Source: Ilex aquifolium
Taxonomy: Eukaryota > Streptophyta > Magnoliopsida > Aquifoliales > Aquifoliaceae
Length of the DNA: 64,000 nucleotides
Direction: 5' to 3'
NCBI GenBank assembly: GCA_951799425.1
Contig: OX637402.1
Span: forward strand, 2,818,001-2,882,000
Shown here one piece after another: positions 1 to 10,607 of this stretch. Below the pieces are notes generated by a model that saw only the letters and a program-made list of their open reading frames with translations, did not search any database and was not told where the DNA came from. The first letter of the stretch is position 1; the number at the start of each line of letters is the position of its first letter. The translations under genes and the position numbers were made by a program.

Positions 1-594
1 TCTAGTTAAACTAGGCGCAGTCACAACTCCTCCACAATCGAGTGGTCCTTAAACTCATATCAATTCAAATGGTCATTTACCCATTTCAAACATAATGGAC
101 ATTTTGTCCATTCAAGATCAATGAGTCATCTACCCATTGATCTTATCAAAAAAAAAAAAATAATAATAATAATTTAATCTCCCCGAACTACGAATCGACT
201 TGATCCCGATAACGAGTACGTAGAGCAGCCTAGGCAATTAATCTAGGTCCAGACACCATCACAAATAAAATTCCCATATGGTGTGAATAGTAACGTGTGA
301 TAATTTCTCGTCAGAATCAAAGAGTGTTCTCTTAAAGTAAGAGATTATAATTAACACATATATACTATCTGGAATGGGTCTAACCTACATTTAATAAAAC
401 TCGTATAATTCTTCGTTATATGAGTGAAGTCATGTTCGGCAAAATATCCAAAATTTTGACCAACAGTGGTTTCATTGAAACCATTGGATCAACACCAAGT
501 TTTAATGTTTGATGGGCTCCACAATTAATCCAAAGGTCATAATGAATTAAGTCAGCAAATTAGGTCAGTAAATTAGGTCCCAATAGCATTGCTC
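1..594. other. Unassigned AT-rich DNA
   Basis: I recognise no gene, RNA or repeat family here. It contains an A-rich run with TAA repeats near 148-175 and two close copies of a motif like AAATTAGGTC at about 555-580. It could be a decayed LTR, but nothing in the window pairs with it. Confidence 0.4.

Positions 595-648
<54 letters not shown>
595..648. repeat. Compound (AT)n(GT)n microsatellite
   Basis: About nine AT dinucleotides run directly into about seventeen GT dinucleotides. This is a plain compound microsatellite, likely length-polymorphic. Confidence 0.95.
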
Positions 649-650
<2 letters not shown>

Positions 651-737
651 AGTTAGCATATAAATACACCTTAGCTATATAATTAGTTAATTTTGAGTAA
701 CATATATATATGTATATAACACCATATATACATGTAC

Positions 738-2903
738 TGTCACGCCCCAAATTTCCACAAACCCGAGGAGCGGGTGAAAAAGGAAGAAGAAAAGTAAATG
801 AAAGGTCATTAGGTTGGATAAATTGGTTTCTCATTCATTTTCCACATTTTTCCAAAGTTTTTCAAGCCACTTTTCTTCCATTTTTAGCCTATTTCTTCAA
901 GGTTTCTAAACCCCCCCTTTTTGACATCATTCCCACCTATTTAAAAGGTGTTTTACACACTTAACAAGTCTTTTAATTTTTCATAAAGTTTCGACATAAC
1001 CTCCTTTGTTTTCCAAGCCTTTTCTCCACCTAATGTTTACAATTTTCATATACATAAATATATCACAACCCACCCTCACTCGGTGGCCACATCCCATGTA
1101 AATTAAACATACATCTCTTGTTCTCAACATACACATCTAATTGTCTCAATATATACATATGATACTAATTAAATAAAGATGTCCTACATATCAATTGGGT
1201 TTACACCCTTACACTTTAAAATGGTCCAATGTCTATAATCCATTACTTTGCCAAATTGAAATACAAGTCATTTGGAGCTTATGCCCATACATACAAAATA
1301 TGCCCCAAAGGCCAAATATTCATTCAAGCCCCTTTTTCTCTAATTCCTTTAAGACCTCCTCAAGTCTCAAGTACCGGGAGCCTCATCTGTAATATGATAT
1401 CCCATGAATGGGTCAGCTCAACTGCTAGTATGACAAAATGCTAATGTTAGGAACAAATTTAAGGCGTGGCATGTGCAAGTATACATTTTAAAATCTACAA
1501 CCCCGTAATCCCTCAATGCTATGCAATGTCAATATGCATGACACACCCATGCAACTCTATGCCACCCATGTCTCGCTTCACGGTCCGCCTCCGTCAGCCC
1601 GCGAGTACTGTCATTGGCCAGATTTTGAGTTTTTCACCATAGGATCTACACCCTCATAATGCATAGCACCAAGTGCTCAACCCACACTATGTTCCAAGGA
1701 TTCATGTATGCCAAGATGCCATGATTTTTCTCAATGTAAATTCTATGGAACATTTCATCAAACACATGGTGTGTAACTTAAAATATGCTTCATTCATAAG
1801 TAAAACATAACTTCCAATTCACAACACTTTATCTACACGAATGTGAGACACAAGTCAATAAATTCAATATATGATCAAGTTTCAAGTTCATTACTTTCAC
1901 AATTTCTCAAAGAAAATACAAATACACAAACTACCAACTCATGGAATAAATCATAACTCTCAAACCACAAGAGTTTTTCTACATGAATATAAGCTAGAAT
2001 ATAATAATCCAACACATATGCAATATACACCTTTCTCATAGCAACAAATTGTCAAGAAACTCAAAGAACACAAAAGTATTTAAACCATTAACTCTAAGTT
2101 TTCAAAGCAACTACCAACTAAATGATTTTCTAACATCAAGTAAATACCTAAATCATTCAATCAACACAAAGAAATGCAAGAAAACTTAAATCTATTCCCA
2201 AATTAGTAAAATATCATACCTAAAATGGTTTTTCTCAAATCAAGGGAGTTGTGTTCGCTTTATAGCCGAACCGATCGGTGATAATATAGCCCTTGTTGAG
2301 AGGAACAACTTCTTAAAAGGAAATCTTGCAAGAATCTTGACCTAAGAATGAGTTTTGGTGGCTTGAAGCTTGAAGAATCTAGAGTTTTCTTCATTTTTCC
2401 TTCCAAAAACATGTACTGCCCTTCTTCAGAACAAAATGTGATATTTTTTTACACTAAAGGTCTGTATTTATAGTGGAGGGCAAAGGCGCAAAATGACTCT
2501 TTTGCCCTTGATGAATCTAGGACCCCGTTACACTACAACTCGTCCCGAAACGCCTCAATTCGACATTTAATTTTAACCAAAGTTCTTAAAATTATTTTAA
2601 ATGAAAATTTTCAAAAAAAAATATATTTTTGATAGTGGCCGGGTTTGACCGGTCCCACCCAGGTCGCTCGAGATACCATTTTTGTCCAATTTTGAAAACT
2701 ATTTCCGTTTAGGTTCAAATTTACACAGTAGGTGTATTTTAACATTCTAAGCATGTTTATCTTCTATGGAATACTCAAATTATACTCCTAAATATGACCT
2801 ACGCCTAAATGATGCATATGTAGTGCTCTACCGGCAAATGATGCATGAATAGTTCCCTACCGGCAAAATTGAAAAATTTATCCTCACTTTTCAGATCTCT
2901 ACA
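738..2903 (-). repeat. 3' LTR region of chromovirus element A
   Basis: The part 2139-2903 is clearly an LTR: it matches 8019-8785 with scattered substitutions and abuts the polypurine tract at the end of the pol frame. It begins TGTAG on the minus strand and carries a TATA box (CTATAAATAC) at about 2465-2474. The part 738-2138 has no partner near 8 kb. It starts on the plus strand with TGTCACGCCCC, much like the edge of element B's LTR at 51926, so it may be the rest of a 2.17-kb LTR, with the other copy deleted. Otherwise it is an unrelated fragment. Small ORFs inside it look like noise. Confidence 0.7.
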
Positions 2904-2914
2904 TCCTTCCCCCT
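2904..2914 (-). promoter_or_regulatory. Polypurine tract of element A
   Basis: The minus strand reads a purine run (AAAGGGGGAAGGA, spanning about 2904-2917) immediately before the LTR start TGTAG. This is the expected plus-strand priming site of an LTR retrotransposon. It overlaps the last codons of the pol frame. Confidence 0.75.
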
Positions 2915-4591
2915 TTAAAGAAATTTTGTCCCGAAATTTAGAAATGTACCTCTATGAATAAAAAACTCTAGATACCTAGCGCAGACTTCAGCCTCACGCT
3001 CCCAAGTAGCCTCCTCGACCCCGTGATGGTTCCAAAGAACCTTGACCAAAGGGATGGTCTTGCCCCGCAAAACCTGGTCCCTCGAGTCCAATACCTCCAC
3101 TGGCCTCTCATCATAAGAAACATCACCCTCCACTTGAAGATCTGCCCAATCTAACATATGTGAAGGGTCAGGCTCGTACTTCCTCAACATCGACACATGG
3201 AAGACATCATGAACCCCAGATAGCTGTGGCGGTAATGCTAGCTTATAGGCCACCTCACCAACCTTCGCAAGGATCTCAAATGGTCCTATAAACCGCGGCG
3301 ACATTTTCCCGCTACGCCCGAATCTCCTCAATCCCTGCCGTGGGGCTACCTTGAGGAACACATGTCCCCCAACATCAAATGATAGAGGTCGCCGCCTCCT
3401 GTCTGCATAACTCTTCTGGCGGCTCTGTGCCGTCAACAGACGCTGTCTTATCACCTGTAACTTGTCCGTGGTCTCACGGACTATGTCAGGCCCTAAAACA
3501 GCTGTCTCCCCTACCTCAGTCCAACATACTGGTGAACGACACGGCCTACTATACAACGCCTCAAAAGGTGTCATCTCAATACTAGACTGATAGCTGTTGT
3601 TGTAGGCAAACTCTACTAAAGCAAGGTGATCTTCCCAGCTACCCCTGAAGTCCATAACACATGCTCTAAGCATGTCCTCAAGTATCTGAATAGTACGCTC
3701 TGACTGACCGTCAGTCTGAGGGTGGAAAGCAGTACTAAACAGTAGCTGAGTCCCCAAGGCTGTCTGAAGACTCTGCCAAAACTGTGCAGTGAAATGTGGG
3801 TCTCTGTCTGAAACAATGGAAATAGGAATTCCATGTAGTCGTACTATCTCTCGGATATACAGCCTACTGAGAACATCCACTGAATCAGTCGCTCTAATCG
3901 GTAGGAAATGTGCGGACTTCGTCAACCTATCAACAACAACCCAAACTACGTCGTGACCTCTAGGTGACTTCGGAAGACCCATCATAAAATCCATGGTAAC
4001 AAATTCCCACTTCCACTCAGCCACTGGCAATGGCTGTAACAAACCCCCAGGTCTCTGGTGCTCAGTCTTAACCTGCTGGCACGTGAGACATCTCGATACA
4101 AACTGCACCACATCCCCTTTCATCCCCGTCCACCAATACTGGCGGCGTAAATCATGGTACATCTTAGTGCCCCTTGGGTGTATTGCTAGGCGTGAATGAT
4201 GGAAATCTCTAAGGACATCAGCCCTAAGAGACTCTGGAACAAAGACTCTACCCATATATCTCAAGCTAAGGTCAGAATGAATTGTCCATCCCTCAAAGCC
4301 CTCGGCACTTGCAACTCGTGCTCGAATCTGCCATGCTTCTGTGTCTTGTAACTGTGCCTCAATGACTCTGCTCAACAGTGTAGGCTGTGCACAAACACTG
4401 AATAGTGTGGCCTGTCCCTCAGACTCGGCAAGGTCTAAGTCAAACTCACCGATGTCTTCCATCATCTCCCACTCCCTAATAGCAATGCTAGCTACAGTGC
4501 TCCTAGGTCTCCTACTAAGTGCATCTGCTACGACATTGACCTTCCCAGGATGGTACTGAAGGTCAAAGTCATAGTCCTCCATATACTCCAT
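2915..4591 (-). pseudogene. Element A pol C-terminal part: RNase H end, integrase, chromodomain-like tail
   Basis: This is the C-terminal part of a Ty3/gypsy chromovirus polyprotein. The N-terminus keeps the end of RNase H ([17 protein letters not shown]). The integrase follows: a zinc-binding region with HHSR and CLTCQQVK, then the catalytic core with D in [10 protein letters not shown] in IVSDRDPHF and E in DGQSERT, so all three catalytic residues are present. A GPF...[10 protein letters not shown] segment is the GPY/F module. The last 60 residues ([12 protein letters not shown] to TWERE) look like the chromodomain that gives this clade its name and is thought to direct insertion to heterochromatin. 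A TAG at 4601-4603 separates it from the upstream part in the same frame. The clade is probably Tekay/Del, by resemblance only. Confidence 0.88.
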
Positions 4592-4600
4592 CCATCTCCC

Positions 4601-6364
4601 CTACCGAAGGTTCAAGTCCTTCTGCGTGAAGGTGTATCTGAGGCTCTTGTGATCTGAGAACACCTCGAACCTCTCCCCATATAAGTAGTGTCGCCAACTC
4701 TTAAGTGCAAAAATGACGGCAGCTAACTCCAAATCATGTGTGGGGTAGTTCTGCTCATGATTCTTCAACTGACGAGAACCATAGGCTACCACTCTACCCT
4801 CCTGCATCAACACACAGCCTAATCCCTCTTGTGAAGCATCACAATAAACTATATAGCCAATACCTCCCTTAGGTATAATCAGGACAGGTACTGAAGTCAG
4901 CCTCTTCTTCAGCTCCTGAAATGAATGCTCACAGTCATCTGTCCACTCAAATCTAATGCCCTTGCGCGTCAGACGAGTCATCAGTGTGACATGACGAGAA
5001 AACCCCTCCACAAACCGACGGTAGTACCCTGCCAATCCCAAGAAACTCCGAATCTCAAACACACTCTTCGGCCTCTCCCAACTCATAACAGTGTCAATCT
5101 TAGAAGGATCCACAGATACCCTACTACTTGACACAACATGGCCTAGAAACTGCACCTCCTGAAGCCAAAACTCACACTTCGAGAACTTAGCAAATAAACG
5201 GTGTTCCCACAAAATCTGTAACACAGTCCGTAGGTGAAAGGCATGCTCATCCTCAGAAGGTGAATAAATCAAAATGTCATTGACAAACACCACAACAAAC
5301 TGATCTAAATAAGGACTAAAAATGCGATGCATCAAGTCCATGAATGCCGCCGGGGCATTCGTCACACCGAATGGCATAACCACGAATTCATAATGGCCAT
5401 AACGAGTGCGAAAAGCTGTCTTCGCCACATCCTCCTCCCTTACTCTCAACTGATGTTACCCCGATCTAAGATCAATCTTCGAGAAACATCTCGAACCCCT
5501 AAGCTGATCAAACAAGTCATTTATCCTCGGCAACGGGTACTTGTTCTTGATAGTGACCCGGTTCAGCCTCCTATAGTCCACACACAAACGTAATGTCTCA
5601 TCCTTCTTCTTCGTAAATAGTGCCGAAGCACCCCACGGAGAAGTACCAGGATGAATAAAACCCTTACCCAACAAATCAGTCAACTGCTCCTTCAGCTCTC
5701 TCAACTCAGCTGGAGCTATACGATAAGGTGGAATGGAAATAGTCGTAGTGCCTGGGATAAGCTCTATCGTGAACTCTATATCTCGTCTCGGCGGTAGACT
5801 AGTCAAGTCATCGGGGAAGACATCTGGAAACTCATCCACTACGGGTGGTAACACACTCTCTGTAGTCCCACCCCCATCTACTACGAAACTAGCCAACATG
5901 TAACTATGACCTCCCCAACTCCTCGAGTCATACAAGGGTGGAACTAAGAAATCCCCACGATCTCCCGTGAAATAAAAGCTATCTCCCTCAGGAGTACACA
6001 CTGTCACTCTCCCCCTATAGCAATCTATACTCGCCCGGAAAGTAAACAACCAATCCATCCCCAAAATAATATCAAAACCAGACATGTCAAGCAGAATGAA
6101 ATAAAAAAAAAGGATGTGATCAGCTATCTCTATCGGGCAATCTCTACAGATCCTCGTCAATATCACATTACCCCCAACTAGGGTGTCAACATGCAATGGT
6201 GGATCTAACCAATCTATGTCCAACCCCAATGTCATGGCAAGCATGGTAAATATGAATGAATGAGATGCACCCGAGTCTATCAGCACGCTAACCCATGAAC
6301 TAAACACAAAGAATGTACCTCGAACCACTGAAGGTCCAGAAGTAGATGTCTCTGGTGTGGACAC
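4601..6364 (-). pseudogene. Element A protease and reverse transcriptase/RNase H, stop-broken
   Basis: The N-terminal part has an aspartic protease with DSGAS at residues 30-34 of the 302-aa segment 5456-6364, then [10 protein letters not shown] and the RT start ([22 protein letters not shown]). A TAA at 5456-5458 interrupts RT; the frame resumes unchanged with [12 protein letters not shown] and continues to RNase H ([10 protein letters not shown]) and the TAG at 4601. The RT catalytic box reads FVNDIL where the family has an Asp pair, so one of the two metal-binding aspartates is now Asn. The element could not make active RT even without the stops. It is nuclear and decayed, with no frameshift. 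Confidence 0.9.
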
Positions 6365-6382
6365 TACATAAACACAACCCTA

Positions 6383-7783
6383 AGTAGTCTGGCCTTGCCT
6401 ACCTCCCCCTCTCTGTCCCTGCTGATCTCCTCCCCTCTGTCCGGGAGTTCCAACACTTTGTGCGGAGGGTGTAGACTGGAAATATGGTGCCAGAGGTCTA
6501 TGGCCTAACTGTGGTTGTGTAAGAGGCACCTGAGTGTGCTGATAGTAATGTGGCCTCTGCGAGCTCTGTGAAGTCTGCCCCTTAGGATAGTTGGCCCTAA
6601 CATGGCCCGTCTGGTGACATGTGTAGCAACGCTATGGAGCTCTCCACCCCTGACCCTGTACTAGTGGTGGAAATGACCCCTGGCTAGATCCTGCTCCGTG
6701 CCCCTGGCTGGGATCTCTCTGGGGGCAATCGGCCATTCTATGGCCAGGCTGTCCACACTGATAACAAGTAAGGGGTCTCTGAGGTACTCCCCCCTAGAAA
6801 GAAATAGGCATAGGAGGTCGAGGAGCTAAAAACTGGGCAGGTTGCTGCGTTGTCTGTGCAAAAGAAGCACTAGTCCTGGACCTCTTCGTCGGTCCCCTAC
6901 TAGTGTAAACTGGGACAGATGTAGAAGCCTGAGCTGTAACTGCCCCACTCTGCGTCCGGGACTCTCTAATCCCTCTAAGGTCGACCAAATCCCTCTCAAC
7001 CTTGGTGGCCCTCATCACTGCCTCATCGTATGTCTCCATAATGTGGCCTGCCAGTCTATCCCTGATAGAGGTCTTCAACCCCTTAACAAAGTAAAGGACC
7101 CTCAGTCGTTCCTCTCGAATAACATGTGGGACAAATCTCCCCAATGCAGTAAATCGAGACTCATACTGAGTCACCATCATGTCTCGTTGTAGAAGAGCCA
7201 TGAACTCATCCATATACCCAATCCGTGCAGTCTCGGGAAAATAGTGGTCATTGAAAATGGCCACAAAGGCATCCCATCCCTCCCCGAAACTGTCTATCCG
7301 GTGAGTAGCTATTCTCCACCACTGGCTAGCCAACTCAGTAAACTGAAAGGAGGCACACCTAATCCTCAAGTGGGGCTCTATTATCCCCTGTGAGTCCAGG
7401 ATCCTAGTGATATGCTCTAACCACTCCTCGGCTACTAGAGGGTCGGACTGTCCAGCAAATGTAGGAGGTCTCATCCTCTGGAATACCTTCATCATGTAGG
7501 TATCCCTGGTCTCGCCACCTGCAGTCCTGGTCTCCTACATGGCTCAAAAACACTCCTGTAAAATGGCCGCCATATCTCTGGCGCCAATGGTCTGCTCCAC
7601 CTCCTCTGCTGGGGCAGGTGCAGGAGCAGGAGTAACGATCTCCTTAGCTGTGCTATGAGTAGGAGCAGCAGGTCGGGGCCTACCACGCCGCGGTGGTGCT
7701 GTCGCTCTAGGCCTACCGCGCCTAGGTACTACAGGTCTAACAGGAGTTCTCTTTGGTGGCATGTCTACAAGTCCAATAGGCAT
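6383..7783 (-). pseudogene. Element A gag (capsid and zinc knuckles), stop-broken
   Basis: The frame starts at the ATG at 7783, with a basic, proline-rich N-terminus (PPKRTPVRP, RRGRPR). TGA at 7544 and TAG at 7535 follow, then the gag capsid-like domain (7495-6794: FAGQSDPLVAEEWL, ASQWW, FNDHYFPE). A TAG at 6794 precedes two CCHC zinc knuckles: CYQCGQPGHRMADC, and CYTCHQTGHVRANY in which the last Cys is Tyr. TAGs at 6632 and 6380 follow. All segments are in one frame with the downstream pol, so gag-pol was a single polyprotein. An upstream ATG in the same frame lies 21 nt away from MPPKR, and the start could be either. Confidence 0.85.
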
Positions 7784-8006
7784 TTAAAAATTAATACCTC
7801 TTTTCACAATAGACATATGCATTTAAAAGAACAAGAAACACATACATGTCAACAACTCACACTTCACAAGCAACAACCACAACATGTCTTAACATACACC
7901 AAACAGGTTCTTACACTTAACATAATGCTCACTAAAATTTAAAACCATGTGTAACAGCACTATCATGTTCAACAACACCCCACAGTCCCTAGGTATTCGA
8001 ACCTAT

Positions 8007-8018
8007 GCTCTGATACCA
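8007..8018 (-). promoter_or_regulatory. Primer binding site (initiator Met tRNA) of element A
   Basis: The minus strand reads TGGTATCAGAGC directly after the 5' LTR. This is the standard plant PBS complementary to the 3' end of initiator Met tRNA. It fixes the orientation of the element and the inner edge of the 5' LTR. Confidence 0.9.
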
Positions 8019-8785
8019 AGTAAATACCTAAATCATTCAATCAACACAAAGAAATGCAAGAAAACTTAAATATATTCCCAAATTAGTAAAATATCATACC
8101 TAAAATGATTTTTCTCAAACCAAGGGAGTTGTGTTCACTTTATAGCCGAACCGATCAGTGAGAATATAGCCCTTGTTGAGAGGAACAACTTCTTAGAAGG
8201 ATGTCTTGCAAGAATCTCGGCCTAAGAATGAGTTTTGGTGGCTTGAAGCTTGAAGAACCTAGGGTTTTCTTCCTTTTTCCTTCCAAAAACGTGCACTGCC
8301 CTTCTTCAGACCAAAATGTGATATTTTTTTATACTAAAGATCTGTATTTATAGTGGAGGGCGAAGGCGCAAAATAAATCTTTTGCCCTTGATGAATCCGG
8401 GACCCCGTTACACTACAACTCGTCCCGAAACGCCTCAATTCGACATTTAATTTTAACCAAAGTTCTTAAAATTATTTTAAATGAAAATTTTCAAAAAAAT
8501 ATATATTTTTGATAGTGGCCGGGTTTGGCCGGTCCCACCTAGGCCGCTCGAGATACCATTTTTGTCCAATTTTTGAAACTATTTTCGTTTAGGCTCAAAT
8601 TTACACAGTAGGTGTATTTTAAAATTCTAAGAATGTTTCTCTTCTATGACATACTCAAATTATACTCCTAAACATGAGCTACGCTTAAATGATGTATATG
8701 CAGTGCTCTACCGACAAATGATGCATGAATAGTGCCCTACCGGCAAAATTGAAAAATTTATCCTCACTTTTCAGAGATCCATACA
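8019..8785 (-). repeat. 5' LTR of element A (short form)
   Basis: It matches 2139-2903 over its whole length with scattered single-base differences, so the insertion is not recent. It starts TGTATGG on the minus strand and has a TATA box near 8345-8354. No obvious 5-bp target duplication is seen with either possible outer end of the other LTR. Confidence 0.88.
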
Positions 8786-8809
8786 CCATTGCCCTCCTAC
8801 ATTTCTAAT

Positions 8810-9780
8810 ATTAAAATGTCTATCATGCATGCTCGGGTCTCACACTATGAGCTTGCTTAAACGGTCTCCATGGTCGCTCGAGTGGTGCTCATGGTCGCTC
8901 GAGCGGTCTTGATCCTTGGTTGGTTTGAGACATTGTTTTTCACTCTAGTTCCAAATGCCCTATGACCGCCCTCCTACGAATCGAGTGGTAGTTTGTGAAT
9001 CCGAGTTTTCTTATTTACTAAGACTAACCTTATTCTGGACCTATAAATAGGGAGAGTCTTTCCCACATCTAGGTCAAGCCTTAAGAGTGTATTTTAAAGA
9101 TAGAAATATATCTTTCAACCTTGAGAGCTTCTGCCATAACCTAGATCTCTAAGAATCCAAAGGCTACCACTAGTGATTCTTTCCATTCTCACAAATTGGA
9201 GTAGAAGATCTTGTTGGTGAACAAACTCATTTGTGTGTGTATACCATGGATTGTTGGCGTGCCCATAATCATTCGAGGCCTAGACGAACCATGCGGTGGG
9301 GAAGTCCAAGTAAAGCTACACCAGACATCGAAGAAGCAATTTTGGCGGAGAGACGTAGGAAGGAAAGGAATATCTAGCCATGTGTATTGGTTGAGGTATA
9401 AATATCAAGTACTTGTATGTTGACTTGACGCATAGTAAATTAAGATTTGGTGAACCCCGAGTGGTTCCCTGTGGTTTTTCTCGACTAAGGTTTTATGCGT
9501 CAACAAATTTCTAGTGTTCTTTACTTTCTATCGTATACACTTGTGATTTGTGAGCACACACGCACACTATGTGTTTGATATATTGGTTGTGCATTGAGTT
9601 TGTGGTATTTGGGATCCATGTGAGATTGATTAAGAGTGACTTAATTGCATATTGATTTAATCAATCATCAAGTGTGTTAAGGGTTGTGGTGATTAAAGGA
9701 GTTCTCACATTCATGGCTATATATTTGTGAGAAGAGTTAATTGCGGTAGATATAGGTTTTAATTGATAATTAATTTGGGC
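8810..9780 (+). repeat. LTR-like repeat family X, copy 1 (probably copia type)
   Basis: This stretch is collinear with 63340-64000 at the window end: both have two GGTCGCTCGAG-like motifs, a TATA box (TATAAATAG at 9042 here), and long shared segments such as CACAAATTGGAGT and TCTAGCCATGTG. After it, at about 9795, comes ATTCACCCCCTCTAGG, a leader motif I associate with some copia elements. It looks like a 5' LTR plus the start of a leader, without coding sequence. The small ORF at 9211-9423 lies inside and is not supported as a gene. Confidence 0.6.
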
Positions 9781-10607
9781 TAAAATCGAAAAATCTATTC
9801 ACCCCCTCTAGGTTAAGTGTCTTAGTCTCCATGCGTATAATCGTGAGGAAAGATCCATATCGAGTTCTCCCTCCTGGAACAACAGAACTAAACCTGCATC
9901 TGCGAAAGATAAAGGATGGTGAGCTTAGGAGGCCTAGTAAGCAATTTACAACACAATATACAGAATCAACAGAAGATCGAACAACTAACAATGGTTCAAA
10001 AGGTGATAGGCAAAGAAAATTAAAAATTCTGAATGTTTGGAAGATTGGATGTAGAATTTATCAACTAAGAAATAACAATTAAAAAAAAGACTGGTTAATC
10101 AGTAGAGTTCATGGCACCATGAACAGATATTTTGACCCAATTTGATAACTCACTCAAGATCGTACTCAAACTCACTCAAGCGAAAAAATATTTATTTAAC
10201 ATTAAAATGAAAATACCAAATGTTTATTTAAGTTGATTGACCTAATTTTGAAAGAATTACATTCACTTCGATTTCAATGATTCCAATAATTACCCATGCT
10301 AGACTTAACTGTCTACGGGTAAGTAAGAAGATCTACAAATCAAATGTATTTTCAACTTTAATTATTCAAATAACCAAATGACTCATTCTTTGGAAAAAAC
10401 CCTAATTGAGTCAAAATCCCCATTCACGAATGAGACTCCCTCATCCAATCAAACCGGAATACGAATACTCACTCATTACAGAATTGAAAATAAAAGCAAT
10501 TGAAGAAAGCATAATTGTAATTGAAAGCAACTAAAAATTGAATTGAAATTACCTTGAATTAAATTGCAAAGAATGTAAAACGTTCTCAGAGAACTGAAAG
10601 TATTTGC
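9781..10607. other. Unassigned DNA between LTR X and the Athila cluster
   Basis: The first 60 bases look like an element leader. The rest is AT-rich with no recognised gene; the ORF on the plus strand at 9831-10082 has no features I can identify. It may be the remainder of the family X element. Confidence 0.35.

Noticed and set aside
733..8790. Target site duplication for element A
   Set aside because: Neither pair of possible ends (738 or 2139 with 8785) is flanked by matching 5-bp sequences.
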